Assembly: GCA_036510065.1 (NCBI GenBank)
Contig: DATCEO010000112.1
Location: 1 to 64,000 of the forward strand
Origin: DASUBV01 sp036510065
Lineage (GTDB): Bacteria; Actinomycetota; Actinomycetes; Streptosporangiales; Streptosporangiaceae
Reading direction: 5' to 3'
Length of the DNA stretch: 64,000 bases
The translations under genes were made by a program, and so were the position numbers. Under the pieces are notes generated by a model. The model did no database searches. It was given only the letters and a program-made list of their open reading frames with translations, and was not told where the DNA came from. This document shows positions 24,901 to 32,442 of this stretch, one piece after another. The number at the start of each line of letters is the position of its first letter. Position 1 is the first letter of the stretch.

Positions 24901-25674
24901 CTAGTCCTCGTCCTGCTCGTCCTGCTCGCCGCTCAGGTCATCGGCCAGGATCTGGTAGAGCCTGCGCCGGGTATGGTCCAGCAGCCGCTCCGCGGCGCGG
25001 ATCTGGCCGGGCGTGCCGGCGTGTGCGATCTGGACAATGCCGCCGCCGAGCCGGGCGGCCACCGCGAACAGGCCCGGCAGCTGCCAGGCCTCCTGCTGGG
25101 CCGCGTCCTCCCAGGCGCCGCGGGCCATCTCGGGGTTCTGCTGCACGTAGGCCCGGCCCTCGTCGGTGAGGCTGAAGGTGCGCTTGCCGCCGGACTCCTC
25201 GCCCGTGATCAGGCCCTCGTCGGCGAGCTGGGACAGGGCCGGGTAGACCGCGCCCGGGCTGGGCCGCCAGGCGCCGCCGCTGCGCTCCTCGATCTCGGAC
25301 ATGATCTGGTAGCCATTGCGCGGGCCGTCCCGGAGTACGGCCAGGATGGCCGCGCGGACATCGCCCCGGCTGGCCTTCGGGCCGCGCTGGGCACCGGGGG
25401 AGCCAGCGGCGCCGGACGAGCCGGGGGAGCCGGGCCACCAGCCGCCCAGCGGGCTGCCGAAGCCGCCGAAGCCGCCGAGGCCGCCGCCCCACTGGCCCTG
25501 GCCCTGGGTCCCGCCGCAGGTGCGATCTCCCGGCCGGCGGCTTCCGCCCTGGCTCCGGGCGGCCGACATGACGCTGGCAGCGCGCTGAGCCTGACCCAGC
25601 ACGCTGCCCAGACCGCCGAGCCGGTCAAACAGGCCAGGACCGAAGTCCCAGGCTCCCGAGCTTGCTGCCGGCAT
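24901..25674 (-). CDS. PadR-family regulator with Gly-rich N-terminal extension
   Basis: 257 residues. The winged helix is at about 103-180, with the hallmark RPSPGAVYPALSQLADEGLI, RNGYQIMSEIEE and KRTFSLTDEGRAY, followed by a helical C-terminus rich in acids (GEQDEQDED). Residues 53-94 form a low-complexity Gly/Trp/Ser stretch (GQGQWGGGLGGFGGFG) that PadR proteins usually lack. AGGAGG precedes the ATG. Upstream, at 25706-25715, is the palindrome CGATATATCG, a plausible autoregulatory operator. It heads the DUF1707-YciI operon. The ligand is unknown. Confidence 0.9.
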   Translation of the reverse strand: MPAASSGAWDFGPGLFDRLGGLGSVLGQAQRAASVMSAARSQGGSRRPGDRTCGGTQGQGQWGGGLGGFGGFGSPLGGWWPGSPGSSGAAGSPGAQRGPKASRGDVRAAILAVLRDGPRNGYQIMSEIEERSGGAWRPSPGAVYPALSQLADEGLITGEESGGKRTFSLTDEGRAYVQQNPEMARGAWEDAAQQEAWQLPGLFAVAARLGGGIVQIAHAGTPGQIRAAERLLDHTRRRLYQILADDLSGEQDEQDED

Positions 25675-25690
25675 CTTGTCCTCCTAGGAA

Positions 25691-25715
25691 CTCACGATAC
25701 ACTCACGATATATCG
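25691..25715. promoter_or_regulatory. PadR operator candidate (CGATATATCG palindrome)
   Basis: CGATATATCG at 25706-25715 is a perfect palindrome in an AT-richer patch 32-41 bases before the PadR ATG. A direct repeat ctcacgata precedes it (25691-25699 and 25702-25710). PadR proteins often bind such AT-rich dyads in their own promoter; binding here is inference. Confidence 0.5.
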
Positions 25716-25780
25716 ACAGGCTACGTCACCTCGGCCCTAGAAACAAGATATAGCTCGTTAGGACTGCGTAGGCTGGCGCG

Positions 25781-26167
25781 GTGCATCTCAGCCTCGTCAC
25801 CCTCGTGGTCAGTGACTACGACCCGGCCATCGACTTCTTCGTCGGCACGCTCGGATTCGAGCTCGCGGAAGACTCCCCGTCACTGACGAACGATGGGCGT
25901 CCCAAGCGCTGGGTGGTAGTCCGGCCGCCCGGCGCGCAGGCCGGCCTGCTGCTGGCCCGGGCCGACGGCCCGGAGCAGGCCGCCGCCGTCGGGCAGCAGG
26001 TGGCGGGCCGGGGCGGCTTCTTCCTCCGGGTGGACGACTTCGGGGACAGCTTCCGGCGGATGTCGGCAGCGGGGGTCCGGTTCGTAACCCAGCCGCGCCA
26101 GGAGCCCTACGGCCGCGTGGCCGTGTTCCTCGACATCGCGGGCAACCGGCGGGATCTCATCGGCTGA
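25781..26167 (+). CDS. VOC (glyoxalase-fold) family protein
   Basis: 128 residues, GTG start. VHLSLVTLVVSDYDPAIDFF is the first VOC beta-alpha-beta unit, RWVVVRPPGAQAGLLLA the second strand set, and the end reads YGRVAVFLDIAGNRRDLIG, typical of the family. Metal-ligand positions are not fully obvious. It diverges from the padR gene at 25674 and precedes the hydrolase gene on the same strand, 47 bases after its stop. The substrate is unknown. Confidence 0.87.
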   Translation: MHLSLVTLVVSDYDPAIDFFVGTLGFELAEDSPSLTNDGRPKRWVVVRPPGAQAGLLLARADGPEQAAAVGQQVAGRGGFFLRVDDFGDSFRRMSAAGVRFVTQPRQEPYGRVAVFLDIAGNRRDLIG

Positions 26168-26214
26168 TCTCGATGCGGGCGCGGGCAGGCTCCGGATCTG
26201 GTTCGCTGCTGGAC

Positions 26215-27135
26215 ATGACCGCACCGGCACCGGCCGATCCCGCCCCGCCTCCGTCCTGGTTCACGACGGCGATCGGCACGCCCGCCGAGCTGGGGGCGAC
26301 GGTGGTCGACGGCGTCCCGATCGCCTACCGGGCGTGGGGCGAGCGCGGCGGCGACGGCATCGTGCTGGTCCACGGCGGTGCCGCGCACGCGCGCTGGTGG
26401 GATCACCTGGCCCCGCTGCTGGCCAGCGGCCACCGGGTGGCCGCCCTGGACCTCTCCGGGCACGGCGACAGCGGGCGCCGCGATAGCTACAGCCTGGACG
26501 GGTGGGCACGCGAGGTACTGGCCGTGGCCGACGACGCCGGGATGGGCGGGCCGCCCGTCATCATCGGGCACAGCATGGGCGGCTTCGTTACCCTGCGGGC
26601 GGCCAGCCTCTACGGCCCGGGCCTGGCCGGAGCGGTCGCCATCGACTCGCCCGTGCGTGACATCACTCCCGAGGAGCGCGCGGCCCGCGACCAGCGGGCC
26701 TTCGGGCCGCTGCGCGTGTACCCGTCGCGGGAGGCCGCCCTGGCCCGGTTCCACCCCATCCCCGACCAGCCGGTGCTGCCCTACGTGGCCGCGCACATCG
26801 CCGCCACCTCGATCCGGGAAGTGCCGGGCGGCTGGAGCTGGAAATTCGATCCGCGCATCTTCGCCCGCCACCACCTCACCCCCGCGCTGCTGACCCGGCT
26901 GGACTGCCGGGTCGCGCTCTACCGCGCCGAGCACGGCATCCTGTCGGCGCAGATGAGCGAGGTCATGTACGACCGGCTCGGCCGCCTGGCCCCGGTGATC
27001 GAGATTCCCGCGGCCGGCCATCACGTCATGCTGGACCAGCCCCTGGCCCTGATCACGGGGATCCGCACCCTGCTGTCGGACTGGGATCACTCCCGCCCGG
27101 CCACCCCGAGCGCGGGAGCTACGGGACCACCGTGA
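26215..27135 (+). CDS. alpha/beta hydrolase
   Basis: 306 residues. The oxyanion loop LVHGGAAHARWW, LDLSGHGDSGRRD (cap entry), nucleophile elbow GHSMGG with Ser, and PAAGHHVMLDQP near residue 270 form a standard triad. I start at ATG 26215; an earlier ATG at 26173 is also possible. Its 3' end overlaps the convergent USP gene by 17 bases. No signal peptide. The ester, epoxide or other substrate cannot be read. Confidence 0.89.
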   Translation: MTAPAPADPAPPPSWFTTAIGTPAELGATVVDGVPIAYRAWGERGGDGIVLVHGGAAHARWWDHLAPLLASGHRVAALDLSGHGDSGRRDSYSLDGWAREVLAVADDAGMGGPPVIIGHSMGGFVTLRAASLYGPGLAGAVAIDSPVRDITPEERAARDQRAFGPLRVYPSREAALARFHPIPDQPVLPYVAAHIAATSIREVPGGWSWKFDPRIFARHHLTPALLTRLDCRVALYRAEHGILSAQMSEVMYDRLGRLAPVIEIPAAGHHVMLDQPLALITGIRTLLSDWDHSRPATPSAGATGPP

Positions 27136-27565
27136 CCGGCCAGCGGGCGTCGCGGACGAGATGGGCCGCCAGGGAGCCGACCAGCCGGTGGCCGGCCCGC
27201 ATGGAGCCGCCGACGACGACCGCGTCCACCCGCATCGCGTCCGCCACCCGGACCACCTCCAGGTAGGGATTGCCCCGGCGGTACACGAACGTCGCCTGCA
27301 TCCCCAGCCGCTCACAGCCCTCGTCCAGGGCCTGCTTGAGCTCGGCCGCCACGCTGTCGGTCGCGTCCAGCGCGGCGGCGGCCGTCGCGGCCATGCTGGC
27401 GGTCAGGCCGCTCAGCCGGCCCACGTACAGGGCGATCAGCAGCGAGCCCTGGCGGCAGGCCAGACCAACCGCGTACGCGGCGGCCCCCATGGAGGTGTCG
27501 GACCCGTCGACCCCGACCAGGATCCGCGTCGGGCCATCCGTGCCGAGCTCGAACGGAGAGGTCAT
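27119..27565 (-). CDS. universal stress protein (UspA family)
   Basis: 149 residues from ATG 27565, with GGAAGGG upstream. The first strand reads ILVGVDGSDTSMGAAAYAV. The ATP-binding loop is recognisable at VVVGGSMRAGHRLVGSLAAHLVRDARWPVTVV near the end, matching G-2x-G-9x-G-S/T reasonably. Single domain, so it probably works as a dimer. It is convergent with the alpha/beta hydrolase, overlapping by 17 bases. Confidence 0.9.
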   Translation of the reverse strand: MTSPFELGTDGPTRILVGVDGSDTSMGAAAYAVGLACRQGSLLIALYVGRLSGLTASMAATAAAALDATDSVAAELKQALDEGCERLGMQATFVYRRGNPYLEVVRVADAMRVDAVVVGGSMRAGHRLVGSLAAHLVRDARWPVTVVP

Positions 27566-27677
27566 GGCCGCCCTTCCGTCTGCTGCGCCGCTCCGCGGGT
27601 CACGGGCGGCGACGTCGACGGCAAACAGCGTAATGGCTGCCATGGCTCACGAATCGGTCGCTGCTGGCCAGGCGGGC

Positions 27678-28523
27678 TCAGGGGGCACCGATCGCGGCGA
27701 GCACGACCGCCAGGATGGTCGCGGTAGCGAGCAGGCCATGGACGGCTACCGCCGCCACCGGCATGCGGGTGCTCGGCGGCGGTGCGCTGGTCGGCCAGGC
27801 GCTAGCCGGCGGGGGGCCGGGCGGCGGGGTGCCGGGCGGCCAGGCGCCGGGCGAAGCTCCTGGCAGCGCGGCCGCCAGGCCGGCCATCCCGAGCCCGGCG
27901 GCCGGCAGGATCAGGCCGACGGCGGCCCAGGCCAGCGCGGCCGTGTCCGTGACCACGAAGGCGATCCAGATACCCAGGCCGGCGACGGCCACCGCGAAGT
28001 GGGCGAGGAGGATCACTGGCGGCAGCGCCGCGGTCCGACTAGGGCGGCGGCGGCGCGACCAGCCGGGCGCGAGCCAGCCGGCGAGCAGGTAGGAGCCGGC
28101 GGCCGCGGTGAGGACCCAGGCCGCCAGGGCGGCCAGGCTGGCGCCCAGGTCGGAAGCCGGCTGCGCCCGGCCCGTGGCCAGTGACGTCGGCCGGGGCGGG
28201 GTGACGGAGCCGATCAGGTGCCCGAGGTAGGCGCTGTCCCGGCTGGCCAGGCGCCGGGCCGCGGCCTTGGGCCGCGGCCCGACGACCTTGTGGATTGCCC
28301 CGCCAACGGCCTGGTTGATCTGCGCGTGGCTCAGGCCGCGGCAGGCTCGCGGCACGGACGTCACCGTGATATGCCGCTGCAAGGCTCGGACGCTGAAGGC
28401 GTAGCAGGTGTCCACGGTTGCCCGGTGGGGCGCAGCCGGGCCTGCGGAGCACCCGGCCGCCAGCACGCCGGTCAGCACGACGGTCAGCACGACGGCCGGA
28501 GCGGCCCGGATGATCTGGCGCAT
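27678..28523 (-). CDS. membrane-anchored lipoprotein-like protein, unknown
   Basis: About 281 residues from ATG 28523 (an earlier ATG at 28544 exists). The N-terminus carries a signal with lipobox LAAGC (Cys25). The next 110 residues are a soluble part with conserved-looking Cys and RGLSHAQINQAVGGAI. Four hydrophobic segments follow, with a Pro-rich stretch (APGWSRRRRPS and the later PPPGPPPA) between. The mix of lipobox and later membrane helices is unusual. I do not recognise the family. It lies 10 bases downstream of the small gene at 28763, probably in the same operon. Confidence 0.7.
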   Translation of the reverse strand: MRQIIRAAPAVVLTVVLTGVLAAGCSAGPAAPHRATVDTCYAFSVRALQRHITVTSVPRACRGLSHAQINQAVGGAIHKVVGPRPKAAARRLASRDSAYLGHLIGSVTPPRPTSLATGRAQPASDLGASLAALAAWVLTAAAGSYLLAGWLAPGWSRRRRPSRTAALPPVILLAHFAVAVAGLGIWIAFVVTDTAALAWAAVGLILPAAGLGMAGLAAALPGASPGAWPPGTPPPGPPPASAWPTSAPPPSTRMPVAAVAVHGLLATATILAVVLAAIGAP

Positions 28524-28553
28524 GCGTTCCCGGCTTCCTCTCATTGGCGCCGG

Positions 28554-28763
28554 TCAGGCATCCTCCACGTCGATGAACAGTTCCCGGCCGTCCGGCAGCA
28601 CCACGCCCAGCGAGTAGGAAATGGTGCCGTCGGCCATCTCAGTCTGGCCGAGCATCTCGATGTCCACGACCTCCGGATGCCGGGCCAGGAGCCGGCACAG
28701 CATGCTGCCCGCGTGGTCGGCTGACGCGTCCGCCAGCTGGCCGGCACTATCGGGAGCCGTCAT
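28554..28763 (-). CDS. small hypothetical protein, 69 aa
   Basis: ATG 28763 encodes 69 residues: an acidic N-terminal helix, then HPEVVDIEMLGQTEMADG and LPDGRELFIDVEDA, which look like two beta-strand pairs. No signal or membrane segment. The family is not recognised, but codon composition and the position 30 bases before the lipoprotein gene make it a plausible gene. Confidence 0.55.
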   Translation of the reverse strand: MTAPDSAGQLADASADHAGSMLCRLLARHPEVVDIEMLGQTEMADGTISYSLGVVLPDGRELFIDVEDA

Positions 28764-29080
28764 GCGACCACCGTTCGGCTGGGGATACCGTCAAGAGCCC
28801 GCGCGGCGCCCGCCGCGGCGTCGAGTCGGACGAGCGCGACAGGGCGGGGCAGAACGGCGGATGGGCCCACATTGCCCAAGGTAACTCGGCGTGAGCGCAG
28901 GAACCCGGAATGAGGCCCCTGGCGCCCCGCGTGGCGTGTCGTGTGCCCCAGATAATCCGCATTTCCCGGACATATCGGGTGCACGCCTAGTTACAGCGGG
29001 GATTTTTCAGCGCGGACAACTGAGAATTCCCCGCGATCTTTACCCGAGCCAGGACCGCCGGGACGTGATACCTACTTGCT
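28764..29080. other. intergenic stretch, no gene seen
   Basis: 317 bases between the divergent small gene (start 28763) and the oxidoreductase gene (start 29081). The first half is GC-rich and has only overlapping frames without ribosome sites. The part from about 28940 to 29060 is AT-richer and probably holds the oxidoreductase promoter, but no convincing -35/-10 pair can be named. Confidence 0.5.
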
Positions 29081-30103
29081 ATGCCCACCCCCACGCGAGA
29101 GATCCAGCTCGCCGCCCGGCCGCGCGGCCTGCCAACGGCCGAGGACTTCCGGCTCGTGCCCACCGAGCTTCCCGACCCCGGACCGGGGGAGGTGCTGGTG
29201 CGCAACCTCGTCATGTCGGTCGACCCCTACATGCGCGGCCGCATGAACGACGCGCCGTCCTACGCGCCGCCCTGGAAGCTGAACGAGACGGCCCAGGGCG
29301 GAGCAGTCGGCGAGGTGCTCCAGTCCGGTGTCGCTCACCTGGAGCCGGGGATGCTGGTGGTGCACAACGCCGGCTGGCGGGAGCACGCGCTGATATCAGC
29401 GGAGGCGCTCACGGTCCTGCTGCCCAGGGCAGACCTGCCCCCGTCGCTCTACCTGGGCATCCTCGGCATGCCCGGGCTGACCGCCTACGCCGGCCTGCTG
29501 CGCATCGCCCAGTTCGCCGCGGGTGACACGGTGTTCGTCTCCGGGGCCGCCGGGGCCGTCGGGAGCACCGCGGGCCAGCTGGCCCGGCTGCTCGGCGCCA
29601 AGCGCGTCATCGGCAGCGCCGGGTCGGCGCAGAAGGTGGCCGTCCTGCGTGAGGAACTCGGGTTCGACGCGGCGTTCAACTACCACGACGGCCCGGTCGC
29701 GAAGCTGCTGCGCGCCGCCGCGCCCGAGGGCATCGACGTCTACTTCGACAACGTGGGCGGCGAGCACCTGGAGGCCGCCATCGGGTCGCTCAACCAGTAC
29801 GGCCGGGCGGCGCTGTGCGGCGCGATCTCCGGCTACAACGCCACCGAGCCCCGGCCGGGTCCGGCGAACCTCGGCCTCATGGTCGGCAAGCGGCTGACCC
29901 TGCGCGGGTTCATCGTCTCCGATCACGCCGACCTGCGGCCGGAATTCGAGAGCCTGGTCGGCCAGGCCATCCTCGACGGCAAGATGGAGGCCCGCGAGAG
30001 CACCGTGTACAGCCTGGAGAACGCCGTATCGGCCTTCATCGGCATGCTGACCGGCATGAACATCGGCAAGACCGTCGTGCAGCTGGCGGACCCGGCCGGC
30101 TAG
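29081..30103 (+). CDS. MDR-family NADP-dependent oxidoreductase (alkenal reductase type)
   Basis: 340 residues. The N-terminal domain starts REIQLAARPRGLPTAEDFRL, contains LVRNLVMSVDPYMRGRM, and has the GTxGMPGLTAYAGLLRIAQ-like linker. The nucleotide fold has SGAAGAVGSTAGQLARL near 150-166, and the C-terminus TLRGFIVSDHADL is typical. This is the zinc-free MDR subset of 2-alkenal or curcumin-reductase-like enzymes that reduce activated C=C bonds with NADPH. Monocistronic. Confidence 0.92.
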   Translation: MPTPTREIQLAARPRGLPTAEDFRLVPTELPDPGPGEVLVRNLVMSVDPYMRGRMNDAPSYAPPWKLNETAQGGAVGEVLQSGVAHLEPGMLVVHNAGWREHALISAEALTVLLPRADLPPSLYLGILGMPGLTAYAGLLRIAQFAAGDTVFVSGAAGAVGSTAGQLARLLGAKRVIGSAGSAQKVAVLREELGFDAAFNYHDGPVAKLLRAAAPEGIDVYFDNVGGEHLEAAIGSLNQYGRAALCGAISGYNATEPRPGPANLGLMVGKRLTLRGFIVSDHADLRPEFESLVGQAILDGKMEARESTVYSLENAVSAFIGMLTGMNIGKTVVQLADPAG

Positions 30104-30280
30104 CGCCTGGGCCGCCTGGCCCGGTGCCGGATCGCCGGGCACCACTCATACCGGCGCCGCGGGACCGCGCGTCCGATAGCCTGGGCGCTGCGTCCGCTAC
30201 GCGGGGCCCGCGGAGGACGCTCAGCCACTGCTCGGTCATCCGGGGCACGCTAGGCCGTCTAGTGAGCCTCGGAGGACCCT

Positions 30281-31429
30281 ATGCCCCAGGCGTACGCGCT
30301 ACTTGGCACGTACCCGCCCACCCAGTGCGGACTGGCGACCTTCAGCGCCGCCCTGTTCGCCCAGCTGCGCGGGCCAGGCGACCGGGCCGCGATAGTCCGC
30401 GTGCTCGACGAGCCGGCCCCGGGCGCCCCGGCCCCGCGCGACGCTCCCGAGGTCGTCGCGGACCTGGTGAACGGCTCCGCTGCCAGCGCCGCGGCCGTCG
30501 TCGAGGTGCTCAGCGGCTTCGATGTCGCGATCGTGCAGCACGAGTACGGAATTTACGGCGGCCCCGACGGCGAGGACCTCGTTCCCCTGCTCGCCGCGCT
30601 GCGCGTGCCGAGCATCGTGGTGCTGCATACCGTCCTGGCCCGGCCCACGCCGCGGCAGCGCCGGATTCTGGATGATGTCATCGACGCGGCCACCGCCGTC
30701 GTCACGATGACGCAGACGGCGCGCTACCGGCTGCTGGATCTCTACGGCACGAGCCCGGCGAAGGTCTTCGTGATCCCGCACGGCTCCGCCGACCACCGGG
30801 TCGCCGCGGCACCGGCCCGCCGCAACAACAGCCGCCCTATGGCCCTGACCTGGGGCCTGCTCGGGCCCGGTAAGGGAATCGAGCACGCCATCGACGCGGT
30901 GGCCCTGCTCCGCGGCCGGGGACTGGACATCGGCTATACCGTCGCGGGCCAGACGCACCCGCGCGTGCGCGCTCGCGACGGCGAGGCGTATCGCGACCTG
31001 CTGATCGCCAGGGCCCGGGACCGCGGCGTCGCCGACCTGGTCCGGTTCGATGGCCGCTTCCTCCCGGTCAGCGCCCTGCGGGATCTCATCGCCGCCGCGG
31101 ACGTGGTGCTGCTGCCCTACGACTCCCTGGAGCAGGTCACCTCCGGAGTGCTGATCGAGGCCGTCACCGCGGGCAAGCCGGTGGTCTCGACGAGCTTCCC
31201 GCACGCCGTCGAGCTGCTGACCGACGGCGCGGGACTGCTGGCCGAGCGCCGGAACCCGGCCGCGCTGGCCAGCGCCCTGAACCGCGTCGTCACCCAGCCC
31301 GGCCTGGCCGCGTCCATGAGCCGTCACGCGACGGCCCTGGCGCCGCAGCTGCTGTGGCCGGCGGTCGCGAGGTCGTACCGGGAGCTGGCATCCGCGCTGA
31401 CCCGGACCCGCGAGCCAGCCGCGCTATGA
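30281..31429 (+). CDS. GT4-type glycosyltransferase, first gene of a coupled operon
   Basis: 382 residues, ATG after GGAGG at six bases. The N-terminal half starts AYALLGTYPPTQCGLATFSA and contains HEYGIYGGPDGEDLVPLL. The C-terminal half has the donor-site block LEQVTSGVLIEAVTAGKPVV (near 285-302) and ends with HATALAPQLLWPAVARSY. The fold is GT-B, family GT4-like, as in mannosyl- and glucosyltransferases that use nucleotide sugars. No signal peptide. Its stop overlaps the next gene as ATGA (31426-31429), and the third gene follows by GTGA. The acceptor is unknown. Confidence 0.88.
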   Translation: MPQAYALLGTYPPTQCGLATFSAALFAQLRGPGDRAAIVRVLDEPAPGAPAPRDAPEVVADLVNGSAASAAAVVEVLSGFDVAIVQHEYGIYGGPDGEDLVPLLAALRVPSIVVLHTVLARPTPRQRRILDDVIDAATAVVTMTQTARYRLLDLYGTSPAKVFVIPHGSADHRVAAAPARRNNSRPMALTWGLLGPGKGIEHAIDAVALLRGRGLDIGYTVAGQTHPRVRARDGEAYRDLLIARARDRGVADLVRFDGRFLPVSALRDLIAAADVVLLPYDSLEQVTSGVLIEAVTAGKPVVSTSFPHAVELLTDGAGLLAERRNPAALASALNRVVTQPGLAASMSRHATALAPQLLWPAVARSYRELASALTRTREPAAL

Positions 31430-32442
31430 GCTGGCCGGCCGCGCCGTTCCGCCATCTGCTGCGGCTGACCGACCAGGTGGGCCTGCTGGAGCACGCCGAG
31501 GGAATCGTGCCCCGGCACGAGCACGGGTACTGCGTCGACGACGTCGCCCGCGGCCTGGTCGTGGTCTGCCGGGAGCCGTCACCGGCTCAGGAGCTCATCA
31601 CGCTGGCCCGCCGTTACCTGTATTTCCTGGCCCAGGCGCAGGTGGCCGACGGCCGGTTCCGGAACCGGCTCGGTTACGACCACCGCTGGCACGACGAGCC
31701 GGGCACCAGCGACTGCTGGGGCCGGGCCCTGTGGGGCCTGGGCACCGCCGCCGCCCGGGGGCCCACGGCCGGGGTCCGGGCGGAAGCGCTCGCCCGCTTC
31801 ACCACCAGCGCCCGGGCCAGCTCACCGTGGCCGCATGCCATGGCGTTCGGCGCGCTGGGAGCGGCCGAGATCCTCGACGGCTGGCCGGACCATTCCGGAG
31901 CGCTCAGCCTGCTGGCCGCCGCCGTCACCGTCATCGGCGAGCCGCCCGCCGACCCGGCCTGGCCCTGGCCGGCACCCAGGCTCAGCTACGCGAACGCGGC
32001 CATCGCCGAGGCGGTGATCGTGGCCGGCTGGAGACTGGGCCGGGAGCCGCTGGTCCGCCAGGGCCTGGGCATGCTGGAGTGGCTGCTAGCCGGCGAGACC
32101 CGCAACGGTCACCTGTCGGTCGTGCCCGTCGGCGGGTGGGGGCCGGGGGAGCCGCGTCCCGCCTTCGACCAGCAGCCGATCGAGGTCGCGGCGCTGGCCG
32201 ACGCCTGCGTGCGGGCCACCGCGGTCACCGGCGACGGGAGCTGGCTGGCCGGGCTGCACCTGAGCGTGGCCTGGTTCCTGGGCGACAACGACGCCCGGAT
32301 TCCGCTGCTCGACGAGCGGACCGGCGGTGGCTGCGACGGTCTTGGTCCCACGAGCCGCAATCGCAATCAGGGTGCCGAATCGACGCTGGCGATGATCTCG
32401 GTGCTGCAGCAGGGCGCCCGCGTGCAGGCCGCGGCGCTGTGA
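31426..32442 (+). CDS. (alpha/alpha)6-type glycosidase-like protein
   Basis: 338 residues. It is rich in helix pairs with conserved Trp/Gly/Asp (GYCVDDVARGLVV, WGRALWGLGTAAARG, NAAIAEAVIVAGWRLG, AALADACVRATAVTG, GWGPGEPRPAFDQQPIEVAA), the pattern of (alpha/alpha)6-barrel glycosidases. I cannot name the family with certainty. Coupled by ATGA to the GT4 gene and by GTGA to the GH130 gene, so its job is linked to both. Conserved acids such as D in DQQP and DD in CVDDVAR are candidate catalytic residues (inference). Confidence 0.75.
   Translation: MSWPAAPFRHLLRLTDQVGLLEHAEGIVPRHEHGYCVDDVARGLVVVCREPSPAQELITLARRYLYFLAQAQVADGRFRNRLGYDHRWHDEPGTSDCWGRALWGLGTAAARGPTAGVRAEALARFTTSARASSPWPHAMAFGALGAAEILDGWPDHSGALSLLAAAVTVIGEPPADPAWPWPAPRLSYANAAIAEAVIVAGWRLGREPLVRQGLGMLEWLLAGETRNGHLSVVPVGGWGPGEPRPAFDQQPIEVAALADACVRATAVTGDGSWLAGLHLSVAWFLGDNDARIPLLDERTGGGCDGLGPTSRNRNQGAESTLAMISVLQQGARVQAAAL

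Noticed and set aside
23812..25740. Plus-strand open frame of 642 residues across dipZ end, DUF1707 and PadR
   Set aside because: It crosses three supported genes on the other strand or frame and has no motifs; a GC-rich shadow.
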